Part shown: one piece after another, positions 28,730-38,358 of the stretch
Layout of the letters: the number at the start of each line of letters is the position of its first letter
Position numbering within the stretch: position 1 is the stretch's first letter
From: Sulfolobales archaeon
Lineage (GTDB): Archaea > Thermoproteota > Thermoprotei_A > Sulfolobales > NBVN01
Direction: 5' to 3'
Length of the DNA stretch: 64,000 bases
Assembly: GCA_025058345.1 (NCBI GenBank)
Contig: JANXEN010000003.1
Span: 124,001-188,000, forward strand
The notes under the pieces: model-generated
The model's input: only the letters and a program-made list of their open reading frames with translations
Told to the model about the DNA's origin: nothing
Databases searched by the model: none
Position numbers and translations under genes: made by a program

Positions 28730-29455
28730 CTGAGCCATTACCGATGTTAAGGATGTTAAGATATCTTGGAAAGAATCTCTGCAGCCCGATTTGTATTTCT
28801 TAAGCATTACTTCCATGTTAGATTGCTTGCTGATACGTAGTAAGTTCGTTAGATATGAGACTATCCTACATAGATTGCATGGATTTTCCGAAACCTTAGC
28901 GCTTTCGAAGTCGATGATCTTGACTTCCATATCTTTTAAAATGAAAATATGTTTATACGGATTCGCAAGCTCTAAGTGATCTATTAAGTTTAGGTCTAAT
29001 TTATATGCCGCAGTAAGTACGTTCATGATAAGTTTTAACAATGTAGCGCCCTTTACATCATTAGTTCTTAAGTACTTCCCTAACGTTACACCATCTATAA
29101 ACTCCATAATTATTAAATCGTCATCAAAATAATGAACCTTAGGCATAACACCAAATCTATCTAACGTCATCAAATAACCTTCTCTAAATAGTGAATCCTT
29201 CTTCGAGTCCGTCCTCCTAATCTTCACAGCAACATCGCCTATAGACTCATGCTTAGCCAACAGAACTATTGACGAATGTCCCTTACCCAAGACCCTTAAT
29301 CCTTCAACAAATAAAGGACCGTAATCGTAAATTCCTTTAATCCCCAGTTCAGTGAGTTTCTTACTCCTCGCTACGCCTATTTCAGCTACATTTTTAGGGT
29401 ATGTAATGATATGTAAAACTTCATTTATTTCTACTAGTTTTTTCGGTGGAGTCAT
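28709..29455 (-). CDS. RIO-like atypical serine/threonine protein kinase
   Basis: LGKGHSSIVLLAKH..VAVKIRRTDS, IIMEFIDGVTLGKYL, VKIIDFESAKVSENPCNL. Confidence 0.85.
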   Translation of the reverse strand: MTPPKKLVEINEVLHIITYPKNVAEIGVARSKKLTELGIKGIYDYGPLFVEGLRVLGKGHSSIVLLAKHESIGDVAVKIRRTDSKKDSLFREGYLMTLDRFGVMPKVHYFDDDLIIMEFIDGVTLGKYLRTNDVKGATLLKLIMNVLTAAYKLDLNLIDHLELANPYKHIFILKDMEVKIIDFESAKVSENPCNLCRIVSYLTNLLRISKQSNMEVMLKKYKSGCRDSFQDILTSLTSVMAQLNGISV

Positions 29456-29457
29456 AG

Positions 29458-29940
29458 TTACTTCTTAGGCCCTAATTGTTTGAGTATTAACTCAACGAAT
29501 TCAGGATATGAAAGTTCGGTATTGCAGTATATGCAGCGGGCCCGTAGACCGGCACTCAAAACCTCAAACGTCGTCTCTATACCTTCATGCTTAGTTATAC
29601 ATGTGACGTTAGGGCATTTAATTAATCCCGATATAACTCGTGGGGTAGAGACCTTACGCTTCTCAACCACCTCAAAATTCTTAATTATATTTATGGTTGC
29701 TGTAGGCGCTATCAACGCAATTATGTCCGTCTCATCCTTACTTAAGAACCTACCCTCAATCTTAACGATATCTTTCTTATTCAATTTCGATGATTCTACG
29801 TTCATCACTATCGCGATTCTAAAGTTCTCTGAACCGGAAATCCTCAGTACTTTAAGGACATCTAAAGCCCTACCCGACGGTATGTGGTCTATTACTGTAC
29901 CATCCTTTATCTTACTAACTATTAATTCTCTTACAGACAT
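29458..29940 (-). CDS. pyrI: aspartate carbamoyltransferase regulatory subunit
   Basis: [21 protein letters not shown]; zinc-binding [11 protein letters not shown]...CIYCNTE. Confidence 0.96.
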   Translation of the reverse strand: MSVRELIVSKIKDGTVIDHIPSGRALDVLKVLRISGSENFRIAIVMNVESSKLNKKDIVKIEGRFLSKDETDIIALIAPTATINIIKNFEVVEKRKVSTPRVISGLIKCPNVTCITKHEGIETTFEVLSAGLRARCIYCNTELSYPEFVELILKQLGPKK

Positions 29941-29941
29941 G

Positions 29942-30874
29942 TCAATAACCTCCCAGTATTAAGGTTAGTAAAGCAGCCCTTAAAGGAACACCTAGGGACG
30001 CCTGCTTGAAGTATGCAGCATGTTTAGTGCTATCTACAGACCTTTCAAGTTCATCAACCCTTGGGAGAGGGTGTAATATGATGAGGTCTTCCTTACATTT
30101 CCTGAGGACGTCTGCAGTGAGCTTATATGCATTCTTAACTTTTTCGTACTCGATGGGGTCTGGGAACCTCTCCTTCTGCACTCTAGTTACATAAAGTACG
30201 TCTAACTCATTAAGGACTAGGTTTATATCACTTACTTCTTCGAAGTTCAATCCTTGGGATGCGATGAACTTCTTGGCCTCATCTCTAAGCTTAAGTAGCG
30301 GATGCGATATCAAATACACTTTCTTAGGTTTAAATATCGTAAATGCGTAGAGGAGCGAGTTCACGACCCTCGCATACTTTAGGTCACCCATAACTCCAAT
30401 AATTAAGTTGCTTACATTAGACTTAAGCTTTAGAATTGTGTAGATATCTATCATAGCCTGAGTCGGGTGTTCGTTCCTACCGTCCCCCGCATTTATTACT
30501 GGGTGTTCAGCAACTTCAGCAGCTAACTTTGCAGCGCCTTCGAACTTATGCCTAATAACTATTACATCTGAGTAGGAATCAAGCATCCTGACAGTATCTA
30601 TGAATTTCTCACCCTTAGCCACAGAAGTAGCTTCCTCGCTAGAGAATCCTATTACTGAACCGCCTAACCTATGCATGGCTGACTCGAAGGACAGTCTAGT
30701 ACGGGTACTAGGTTCGAAAAACGCGACGGATAGCACTCTCCCACGCAATACATCTCTGTAACCATTCACGCGGTACTCATCAGCTAACTTAAAGATGTTT
30801 TCAAAATCTTCCTTACTTAAGTCCAATACGGATATAATGTCCTTACCGCTTAATCCCTTAAATCCGTCACTCAT
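29942..30874 (-). CDS. pyrB: aspartate carbamoyltransferase catalytic subunit
   Basis: [58 protein letters not shown]; start placed at ATG 30874 ([12 protein letters not shown]) with GGTG upstream instead of 30931. Confidence 0.95.
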   Translation of the reverse strand: MSDGFKGLSGKDIISVLDLSKEDFENIFKLADEYRVNGYRDVLRGRVLSVAFFEPSTRTRLSFESAMHRLGGSVIGFSSEEATSVAKGEKFIDTVRMLDSYSDVIVIRHKFEGAAKLAAEVAEHPVINAGDGRNEHPTQAMIDIYTILKLKSNVSNLIIGVMGDLKYARVVNSLLYAFTIFKPKKVYLISHPLLKLRDEAKKFIASQGLNFEEVSDINLVLNELDVLYVTRVQKERFPDPIEYEKVKNAYKLTADVLRKCKEDLIILHPLPRVDELERSVDSTKHAAYFKQASLGVPLRAALLTLILGGY

Positions 30875-30951
30875 AATAACACCTTCCAACCCCAATATTT
30901 CGTTAATGGAAATTTTTATAAGTTTAAACACATCTTAACGAGGCGGGCTCG
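30875..30951. promoter_or_regulatory. bidirectional promoter region between pyrBI and pyrFEKCD
   Basis: About 77-bp divergent intergenic with an AT-rich core (AATTTTTATAAGTTTAAA) between two pyrimidine operons. Confidence 0.5.
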
Positions 30952-31680
30952 TTGAATAAACTACTTAATAGGGTGTTAGAAGGCAGGGGGAGGGTTTTAA
31001 TAGCTATCGATGACCCTTCGTTGAGTGTAGAGAAATTTAAGTCAATAGTTCTTAGAACTAAGGACGTAGTCGCTGGATATAAGATAGGTATCCCTTATAT
31101 CTTAAGTCATGGTTTAAGCGTTACCGCCTCAGTGATTAGGGAATTTAGTGATGCATACTTCATTGCTGACTTAAAGTTGGCTGACATTGATGCCGTAATG
31201 AGTTTGACTGCCAAGATAACTAAGGCAGCAGGTTTTGATGGCGTTATAGCCCACGGATTCGTAGGATTTGACGGAGGTCTAGATGGTTTAGTTAAGACCT
31301 GCAATGAAATAAACGTCGATCTATATGTATTAGTTTCGATGTCGCATCCCGGAAGTACCGAAATTTACGACAGCGTCATTGATAAGGTTTTAAAGATCGT
31401 AGATTTTCTAAAACCTAAAGGAGTTGTTGCACCCGCTACTAGACCAGAAATCATTAAATACGTTAGAACTAGATTAGGTAGTTCCTACATACTAATATCT
31501 CCCGGTGTGGGTGTACAGGGCGCTGAATTCGGTTCAGCCCTATGTTTTGGGGCGGATTTCGAGATAGTGGGGAGAGCTATTACTAAGGCTGAAGACCCGG
31601 TAAAAGCAGCAGAGTCAGTAATTAAAGCTCAATCCCAATATTTAAGCAGCCATAAGTGTTTAATTGGTGGTCATGCGTGA
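30952..31680 (+). CDS. pyrF: orotidine-5'-phosphate decarboxylase
   Basis: LIAIDDPSL, IADLKLADIDAVM, ILISPGVGVQGAE, IVGRAITKAEDPVKAAE. Confidence 0.94.
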   Translation: MNKLLNRVLEGRGRVLIAIDDPSLSVEKFKSIVLRTKDVVAGYKIGIPYILSHGLSVTASVIREFSDAYFIADLKLADIDAVMSLTAKITKAAGFDGVIAHGFVGFDGGLDGLVKTCNEINVDLYVLVSMSHPGSTEIYDSVIDKVLKIVDFLKPKGVVAPATRPEIIKYVRTRLGSSYILISPGVGVQGAEFGSALCFGADFEIVGRAITKAEDPVKAAESVIKAQSQYLSSHKCLIGGHA

Positions 31681-32276
31681 TGTTGGATAATTTAATCTTA
31701 AATCTATATAAAGTAAAGGTTATTAAGTTCGGGGACTTCACCCTATCTTCCGGTAAAAGAAGTCCCTACTATTTTGACTTTAGGATCTTGCCGTCGTTCC
31801 CTGACACTTATGCCGAGGTAATTAACCTATGGTTGCAGAAACTTAAAGACATTGGAATAAAGTTCGACGGTGTAGTAGGTATAGCTTCTGCCGGGATAGT
31901 ACATGCATCAGTTCTAGGGTTCATGCTTAAGAAGCCTATAGGGTATGTTAGAGCTGAGAAGAAGGACCACGGCACAGGAAAATTAGTTGAGGGTTCTCTT
32001 AAAGACCTTAAAGTCCTATTGGTGGATGATGTCGCAACCACTGGAGGCACTTTGATTAGAGCCTATAACCAATTAATTGAGGAAGGGGTTAAGGTTGTAG
32101 CTTTCTCAGTCATTCTAGACCGTGAAGAAGGAGCTGAATCTGCGGTTGAGAAGTTAGGCATCCCATTAATATCTCTGATTAAGACATCCCAGATATTCGT
32201 AACTTTAAGGAGGCTTAACATCATTGATGAGCCCACATATCAATCAATCCTTAATTATATGAGAGAGTCGCAATGA
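31656..32276 (+). CDS. pyrE: orotate phosphoribosyltransferase
   Basis: FGDFTLSSGKRSPYYFDFR, GVVGIASAGIVHA, KVLLVDDVATTGGTLIRA. Confidence 0.95.
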   Translation: MFNWWSCVMLDNLILNLYKVKVIKFGDFTLSSGKRSPYYFDFRILPSFPDTYAEVINLWLQKLKDIGIKFDGVVGIASAGIVHASVLGFMLKKPIGYVRAEKKDHGTGKLVEGSLKDLKVLLVDDVATTGGTLIRAYNQLIEEGVKVVAFSVILDREEGAESAVEKLGIPLISLIKTSQIFVTLRRLNIIDEPTYQSILNYMRESQ

Positions 32277-33007
32277 TCCCATCAAAAGTTATTAAGAAGG
32301 AGTTAGTGTCTAGAGGTATCGCGCACCTATTCTTAAGACCTTTAAAGGAATTTAAAAAACCGACTCCAGGACAGTTCGTAATGCTGTGGGTGCCGGGTCA
32401 TGAGGAAATACCTATGAGCATTAGCGACTATAGCGATGGAGTTATTAGAATTACAGTGAAAGATAGAGGACCTACCACTAATTACCTCATTTATGATTTG
32501 CCTGTGGGTAGTTACTTAGGGGTTAGGGGACCGCTAGGTATAGGTATTACTAACGATATGATTATGGGTAGAGGTCTATTCATAGTTGGTGGGGTAGGTA
32601 TCGCCCCAATAGCTTACCTAATTAAGTCTTACCATCCGTTAGTTAGGGAGTGTAAGTTACTTGCGGGGTTTGTATCAAGGGATGAAGCTTCGGTTGTGGA
32701 TGAGTTGAGGAGTTACTTAAGTGTTGAGGTAGTCAACGAGGAATTAGACTGGATGACTGTAATTGATTTGCTTAAGAAGGAGTTAAGTAATAAAGCCAGA
32801 TATGATTACTACATAGCTTCCGGTCCTAAAGCAGTATTAGATCATACAGTGGTTATGATGCCTAAGAATGTAATAGGCTATTTGCTGACCGAGTCCTTTA
32901 TGAAGTGTGGAATAGGTTTCTGCGGTTCATGTGCTATGAAGGGATTTTTAGTATGTAAGGATGGTACGTTAATACGTGCAGATAAATACGTAGACTTAAT
33001 ATCCTAA
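32273..33007 (+). CDS. pyrK: dihydroorotate dehydrogenase electron transfer subunit
   Basis: PGQFVMLWVPG..PMSISD, GRGLFIVGGVGIAPIAYL, 2Fe-2S ESFMKCGIGFCGSCAMKGFLVCKDG. Confidence 0.92.
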   Translation: MIPSKVIKKELVSRGIAHLFLRPLKEFKKPTPGQFVMLWVPGHEEIPMSISDYSDGVIRITVKDRGPTTNYLIYDLPVGSYLGVRGPLGIGITNDMIMGRGLFIVGGVGIAPIAYLIKSYHPLVRECKLLAGFVSRDEASVVDELRSYLSVEVVNEELDWMTVIDLLKKELSNKARYDYYIASGPKAVLDHTVVMMPKNVIGYLLTESFMKCGIGFCGSCAMKGFLVCKDGTLIRADKYVDLIS

Positions 33008-33054
33008 GCTCACCATACAGTGTTTATTAATCCATACTGCGTAACTCAGTATAG

Positions 33055-34341
33055 GTGTTTGAATACTTGATTAAGTACGGGAAGGTGTTCTACGTTAAGA
33101 CGTTTTTAGACAATTCTCTTAAGGACTTAACGATCTACGTAGATGACCACGGCTACATAGGTAAGGTATCTGTCGGTAAGGAATCGGTGGAATTTGGTTG
33201 CGAATTGGTTGATTTAACTGGAGGTAATTTAGTAACTCTTCCCGGATTCATAGATCTTCACGTTCATTTAAGGGACTTCAACTACAGCTATAAGGAAACA
33301 TTAGAAAGTGGGAGCTTAGCTGCCGTTTCATCCGGATATGTTCTTGTTGGAGATATGCCTAATACTAGCCCCTATATCGATAGTGTTGACCTCCTCATGA
33401 AAAGGGTTGAGCTTGCAAGGATTAAGTCATATGTGGACTACGGCGTATATTGTGGGATCCCTAAAAGATTGGAGGATGTTGATGATTTACTTAAGAGTAA
33501 GCAACTTTATGTAGGTTTTAAGATATATCCTGAAGACCTTAAGGATAAGTTAGATGTAATTGGATATATTCTTAAGAAATATGAAGGTTTGGTAGTAGTT
33601 CATTCAGAACTTCCTGAGTACGCTTTACGTGGTTCGACACGTGAGTTACCTCTTAGATACTTAGATAGACCATCATGGAATGAGTTAACTGTTGCGTCGC
33701 TAATTCGAGATATGAATAGAGCTGCTAAGATACATATCACTCACTCAGCACACCCATCAACTCCTTTAAGGTGTAGAGATCTTGGGTTTACGGTTGATAC
33801 TACTCCATACTACTTCATGCTGAGTAGCGAAGATGTTAGGGATTGTTGGTGTAAGGTTAACCCACCAATTAATGATTTGATAAGTAAGTCGTTAATATTT
33901 ACTAACTTAATTAATGGCTTTTATGATGCTGTTGTTAGCGATCATGCCCCCCATTACTATGAGGAGAAACTATATGATTGGAGATTATGTCCATCGGGTT
34001 TCGCCGATATAGAAGTTAGTAGTAGGATTATGATAACGATGTTTGTTAAGGGATTCATGTCCCATCATTTGCTGATTAAGTACTTGTGTGAAGGTCCCGC
34101 GAAAGTGTTGGGTGTAGATGATCGCTACGGTAAGTTAGCACCTGGTTATAGAGCTTCCTTCACTATACTAGATTTAAGTAGGGGAGGTATTGCAGGTATC
34201 AAGTATTCGAAGGCCCGTAAGTCAGGGTTGGATGGGTTTAGGTATGTTGGTGAGGTGGTTAAGACTGTTGTTGGTGGTGAGGTCGTCTACGATTCAGGTG
34301 AGGTAATCGGTAAGCCTAAGGTGGTAGTTATTGGTGGATGA
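33055..34341 (+). CDS. pyrC: dihydroorotase
   Basis: GFIDLHVHLRDFNYSYKETLESGSLAAVSSGYVLVGDMPNT, IHITHSAHP, DAVVSDHAPH. Confidence 0.94.
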   Translation: MFEYLIKYGKVFYVKTFLDNSLKDLTIYVDDHGYIGKVSVGKESVEFGCELVDLTGGNLVTLPGFIDLHVHLRDFNYSYKETLESGSLAAVSSGYVLVGDMPNTSPYIDSVDLLMKRVELARIKSYVDYGVYCGIPKRLEDVDDLLKSKQLYVGFKIYPEDLKDKLDVIGYILKKYEGLVVVHSELPEYALRGSTRELPLRYLDRPSWNELTVASLIRDMNRAAKIHITHSAHPSTPLRCRDLGFTVDTTPYYFMLSSEDVRDCWCKVNPPINDLISKSLIFTNLINGFYDAVVSDHAPHYYEEKLYDWRLCPSGFADIEVSSRIMITMFVKGFMSHHLLIKYLCEGPAKVLGVDDRYGKLAPGYRASFTILDLSRGGIAGIKYSKARKSGLDGFRYVGEVVKTVVGGEVVYDSGEVIGKPKVVVIGG

Positions 34342-35254
34342 GTTGGTGTTAGAGACATCTGTTAGTGGTGTAAGGCTCAAGCACCCGGTTATGGTAGGTT
34401 CTGGGGTACTGGGTGATAAGCCTGAGTTAATTATCAGACTTATTGAGGAAGGCAGTCCTGCAGCAGTGGTTACTAAGACGTTAACTAAAAAGCCTCGCGA
34501 GGGTTACTTACCTCCAGTAATTGTGGAGTTAGGTTACGACAGTTATTTAAATGCTGTTGGGTTGGCTAATCCAGGTATTGAAGTAGTTAAGGACTTAGTT
34601 AATGCTGGAATTAAGTTGAGTACACCGGTTATAGTTAGCATAGCTGGAAGCAGTATTAAGGAGTTTGCGGAATTAGCCGTAATTGCAGATGAGGCTAAAG
34701 CATCTGCTGTTGAGTTGAATCTAAGTTGCCCTCACGTGAGGGGGTTGGGGGCTGAGTTAGGTAAAGACGCTCAAACAACTTACGAGGTTGTAAGGAATGT
34801 AAGCTCCTCCATAAAGATACCTACATGGGTTAAGTTAGGACCGTGGGACAACTTAATTAATGTAGCAGGGAAGTCGTTGGAGGGAGGAGCAGACGCCTTA
34901 GTATTGATAAATACATTAAGAGGGATGAAAATAGATATCTACTCATTCAGGCCTATACTTACTGCCCGTATAGGAGGTCTTTCGGGAAGGGCTTTACATC
35001 CAGTAGCTGTAAGAGCTGTTTATGAAGTGTATAGGGAATTTAAATGCGATATTGTCGGAGTTGGTGGTGTATTCGATCATGAAACCGCCTTAGAGTTAAT
35101 ATTAGCTGGTGCTAAGGCGGTTCAAGTGGTTTCTGCAGTAATAAGTTATTCTCCTTCAGTTATTGTCAGCATAGTTGAATCTATTAAGAATTACATGACT
35201 GACGTGAACGTTAAGAGTATTACCGAATTGGTAGGCCTTTCGCATAAGATCTAG
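34331..35254 (+). CDS. pyrD: dihydroorotate dehydrogenase (class 1B)
   Basis: LKHPVMVGSGVLGDKPELI, ELNLSCPHVRG, PTWVKLGP, VGVGGVFDHETALELILAGAKAVQVVSAV. Confidence 0.94.
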   Translation: MVDELVLETSVSGVRLKHPVMVGSGVLGDKPELIIRLIEEGSPAAVVTKTLTKKPREGYLPPVIVELGYDSYLNAVGLANPGIEVVKDLVNAGIKLSTPVIVSIAGSSIKEFAELAVIADEAKASAVELNLSCPHVRGLGAELGKDAQTTYEVVRNVSSSIKIPTWVKLGPWDNLINVAGKSLEGGADALVLINTLRGMKIDIYSFRPILTARIGGLSGRALHPVAVRAVYEVYREFKCDIVGVGGVFDHETALELILAGAKAVQVVSAVISYSPSVIVSIVESIKNYMTDVNVKSITELVGLSHKI

Positions 35255-35290
35255 GCACTATATCCTCACGTTATTCTAATAGTGTGTATT

Positions 35291-35340
35291 TCAGTCCCGA
35301 AACCGTACATCACTACTCAGATAATCTAACCATCATCACG
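35291..35340 (-). ncRNA. C/D-box sRNA (2'-O-methylation guide)
   Basis: Minus strand: C box GTGATGA (35339-35333), 12-nt guide TGGTTAGATTAT, D' CTGA (35320-35317), 3-nt spacer GTA, C' GTGATGT (35313-35307), 12-nt guide ACGGTTTCGGGA, D CTGA (35294-35291). TATA-like ATATATAA at 35358-35365 about 23 nt upstream of the C box. Confidence 0.85.
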
Positions 35341-35460
35341 CTAGACTATCCTCGACCTTATATATCTTATAACGTTTAATACCTATTTTAACATACCTCT
35401 ACACAGCATCGCTATCTATATTAACTCCCTAGTTTAAAAACAATTTTAGGTTAGGGAGCG

Positions 35461-36627
35461 ATGAAGGTCTTCACTGATAGATTTATACTAACTCCAGGAC
35501 CTACGGAGATCCCTCATAGAGTCAGGGTATCATTGCTTAGGGAAACTACTAACCCCGACCTCGACGAAGATTTCCTAACAACTTACAATGAAACTAGAGA
35601 CCTCCTAAAGAAGTTGATCGGAGTTAGTAATTCCTCCCTATATATAATTTCCGGTGAGGCAATACTTGGTTTGGAAGCTGCTATAGCAAATACGGTTAGA
35701 AATAATGATAAAGTTGTAGTAATATCTAACGGGGTTTACGGGGAGGGCTTCGCTGACTTCATTAGATTTTGTGGGGGAGTGCCAGTAGGCGTTGGACATT
35801 CGAATTGGAGGAAGAGCATTGATGTTAATGAGTTAGATACGACTTTGCAGAGAAATAAAGATGCTGTAGCTGTTACTTTAGTTCATTGCGATACGCCTTC
35901 AGCACTTATTAACGACCTCAACGAAGTTAGTAAGGTTGTTAAGAGCTACGGTCCTTTACTCATTGTGGACGCTGTTTCCAGCATTGGTGGGGTACCAATA
36001 AACTTCGATGCCTGTGGCTTAGATATAGTTATTGGAGGTTCTCAGAAAGTTCTAAATACGCCGCCTGGATTAACTATTATGGCTGTAAGTAACAAGGCTT
36101 GGGAACGAATAGAAGAAGTTAAGTATCGAGGATATTACATGAATTTGAAATTGTGGAGGGATATGCTTGATGAACGTGGTATATTCCCACACACCATGAG
36201 TGATGTCTTAGTCTATGCCCTTAATGAGTCTTTAAAGATGATTTTTGAAGAAGGTGTGGAAAACGTCTTTAAGAGACATGAAGTAGTCAGAGCCGCTTCT
36301 TGGAAGGCTTTAGAAATTATGAATTTGGAAGCGTATCCAATGGAAATTAATTCGTCATCACCTACGGTGACGGCATTCCTAACACCTAAAGGTATTAACG
36401 AGACTGAGTTAAGGAATCGGCTATGGAGAAAGTATGGTGTAATGATTGCAGGTAGTTGGGGGAAACTTCAAGGGAAAGTAGTTAGGATAGGTCATATGGG
36501 TGTTCAAGCCTCTAGGAATCATTTATTATTGGCATACACTTCGTTAGGGAGGGCATTAAGTGAGTTAGGCTTTGACGTTAACGTAGGTAAGGTTGTGGAG
36601 GCGATTGAGGAATCATTCACTTTCTAA
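35461..36627 (+). CDS. class V aminotransferase (alanine-glyoxylate/serine-pyruvate aminotransferase family)
   Basis: LTPGPTEIPHRVRVSLLRETTNPDLDEDF, LLIVDAVSSIGGVPINFDACGLDIVIGGSQKVLNTPPGLTI, VVRIGHMGVQASRNHLL. Confidence 0.92.
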   Translation: MKVFTDRFILTPGPTEIPHRVRVSLLRETTNPDLDEDFLTTYNETRDLLKKLIGVSNSSLYIISGEAILGLEAAIANTVRNNDKVVVISNGVYGEGFADFIRFCGGVPVGVGHSNWRKSIDVNELDTTLQRNKDAVAVTLVHCDTPSALINDLNEVSKVVKSYGPLLIVDAVSSIGGVPINFDACGLDIVIGGSQKVLNTPPGLTIMAVSNKAWERIEEVKYRGYYMNLKLWRDMLDERGIFPHTMSDVLVYALNESLKMIFEEGVENVFKRHEVVRAASWKALEIMNLEAYPMEINSSSPTVTAFLTPKGINETELRNRLWRKYGVMIAGSWGKLQGKVVRIGHMGVQASRNHLLLAYTSLGRALSELGFDVNVGKVVEAIEESFTF

Positions 36628-36948
36628 TATGACTGCAGTACCGTAGGCCACTGTTTCTGCAGCACCACTCATAATGCTGGCTGATGTCAGTCTTACACCA
36701 ATGACCGCATTTGCCCCTAAAGCTCTAGCCTTTTCAACCATTCTCTTAATAGCCTCATCCCTTGACTGCGCTAATAGTTCCGTATACTCAACGATCTCAC
36801 CGCCTGCAATGTTCCTAAGAAATGCCGTAAAATCTCTGCCTATATTCCTCGCCCTAACTACACTGCCGCTAACTATCCCTAAAATTTTCTTAACTCTAAA
36901 ACCTGGAACGTACTCAAGAGTAGTAATGAGGATATCCTCACCCATCAC
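36613..36948 (-). CDS. YbjQ/UPF0145 family protein
   Basis: ITTLEYVPGFRVKKILGIVSGSVVRARNIGRDFTAFLRNIAGGEIVEYTELLAQSRDEAIKRMVEKARALGANAVIGVRL. Confidence 0.93.
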   Translation of the reverse strand: MMGEDILITTLEYVPGFRVKKILGIVSGSVVRARNIGRDFTAFLRNIAGGEIVEYTELLAQSRDEAIKRMVEKARALGANAVIGVRLTSASIMSGAAETVAYGTAVILESE

Positions 36949-37017
36949 GTATTACCTAACAAAATATATGTGAACCTTGTTTAAAAGGATATAAAGTTAT
37001 TTATTTATTGAACATCT

Positions 37018-37084
37018 CTTTAACCACTTCGATGTGATGGACTCTGCCGTGGGTGCAGAGCTGGTAGGGTTGAATGAGTTAAAG
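37018..37084 (+). ncRNA. structured intergenic hairpin candidate (function unknown)
   Basis: Nested inverted repeats CTTTAAC(37018)/GTTAAAG(37084) and CTCTGC(37042)/GCAGAG(37060) with a possible TTCGA/TTGAA segment between, in a 275-bp intergenic gap. Confidence 0.3.
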
Positions 37085-37223
37085 CTATTCACAATATACA
37101 TCACATCATTCCTATTGTTAATAATCTAGGGATTCATTCCGTGGCAAAAACCTCAAGTTTTAGAGAGTTTAATGTTTCTAAACATATAATTTCTTAAAAA
37201 ATCAATCGTTTAGGGGTATACTT

Positions 37224-38177
37224 GTGGATTTAATAGGTCTCAACAGTGCTGTCATTGAAGATGTTACCAAAGCTCTTAAGGGCAATCTCTACACTCTTTC
37301 AAACCTAGATGTTTATGATACAAGGTTTTACCCGCCTAGGAACGACGATCCTGAAAGAGTTTTGCGTTACTTCATGACAATGGTTGCTATAGATCATAGA
37401 GTCAGTCGACCTGGTAAACCGTATTACTTTTGCTTTGATGACGGCTGTTATAGCGGAGCTGATCTTCTCTACAGGCTTGGAATGATGAGATATTTAGATG
37501 ATGCGGATTTCTTCTCTCCAGATCGGCTGTCCAGGATCTCGGTTTCGGAAGTTTTAAGAACGTTTAGTGTTGATGGAACATCTCTCCCAGACCCTGAAGT
37601 CAGAACTATGTTGCTTAGAGATCTCGGGTTGAAACTAGTCAAACTTTACGGATCAAGTGTGTCTTCAATAATAGAAAGTTCGAATAATAGGATTAGGGGT
37701 TCTTTAAGTTCTGCAGGATTGGCTGAAAATTTACGTGTCTTCAGAGCTTATGAAGACCCAGTTGATAAGAAAACTATGTTACTAGCTAAGTTCCTTACAG
37801 CTCGCGGATTCCTTAATCCATTGGATGAGATCGATGTTGCGGTAGATAATCACTTAGTGAGGATTGCGTATAGGTTAGGGTTAGTTTTTGTTTCCGGCTC
37901 ACTGTGGAGGAAGATTAAGGACGGTATTGAGGTAAGTTATGAGGAGGACATTCTGTTGAGGTTGGTTATTAGAGCAGCATATAAGCAATTAGCGATTAAG
38001 TCCGGTATTAAGTCAGCGATAATAGATGACCATTTCTGGATTACGGGTAGGGGCATTTGCCTTAGGGATAGGCAACCGCTCTGCCATAAATGCATGTTTA
38101 ACATTTGCTGTAGAGCTAGGGAGCATCCAATATTTATGGTAAACGAACATATCTACTATGATACATGGTATTACTGA
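37224..38177 (+). CDS. divergent HhH-GPD superfamily protein with C-terminal FeS-loop-like cysteine cluster
   Basis: VDNHLVRIAYRLGLV resembles the HhH-GPD VDTHVxRvxxRLGL motif; C-terminal DHFWITGRGICLRDRQPLCHKCMFNICC gives C-x7-C-x2-C-x5-C, close to the EndoIII loop C-x6-C-x2-C-x5-C. Confidence 0.6.
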   Translation: MDLIGLNSAVIEDVTKALKGNLYTLSNLDVYDTRFYPPRNDDPERVLRYFMTMVAIDHRVSRPGKPYYFCFDDGCYSGADLLYRLGMMRYLDDADFFSPDRLSRISVSEVLRTFSVDGTSLPDPEVRTMLLRDLGLKLVKLYGSSVSSIIESSNNRIRGSLSSAGLAENLRVFRAYEDPVDKKTMLLAKFLTARGFLNPLDEIDVAVDNHLVRIAYRLGLVFVSGSLWRKIKDGIEVSYEEDILLRLVIRAAYKQLAIKSGIKSAIIDDHFWITGRGICLRDRQPLCHKCMFNICCRAREHPIFMVNEHIYYDTWYY

Positions 38178-38284
38178 AACTTAGTTACGTATTTATTGTA
38201 GAGGCTGTACGGCCGCTGTTTAAATCACTCAAACTTCTTACCTCAACGATCGACTATTAAGGATGTATAACTAACCTTTAAGTG

Positions 38285-38328
38285 GTGATGAAGTGTACCT
38301 CGGCAGATAGATGAAGATGCTGACCTGA
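38285..38328 (+). ncRNA. candidate C/D-box sRNA
   Basis: GTGATGA (38285-38291), 12 nt AGTGTACCTCGG, D'-like CAGA (38304-38307), C'-like TAGATGA (38308-38314), 10 nt, CTGA (38325-38328); two further CTGA copies flank it. Confidence 0.4.
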
Positions 38329-38358
38329 ACTGAGATGGTGATTCAATCATTGAATTAA

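Noticed and set aside
30875-30931. Extended N-terminus of PyrB (MFKLIKISINEILGLEGVI)
   Set aside because: Extends into the promoter region; the internal ATG at 30874 with GGTG upstream fits PyrB family length better.
35341-35400. TTATATATCTTATAA as a possible XerA dif core
   Set aside because: Too AT-rich and lacks a paired 11-bp arm structure; better explained as the TATA box of the minus-strand C/D sRNA.
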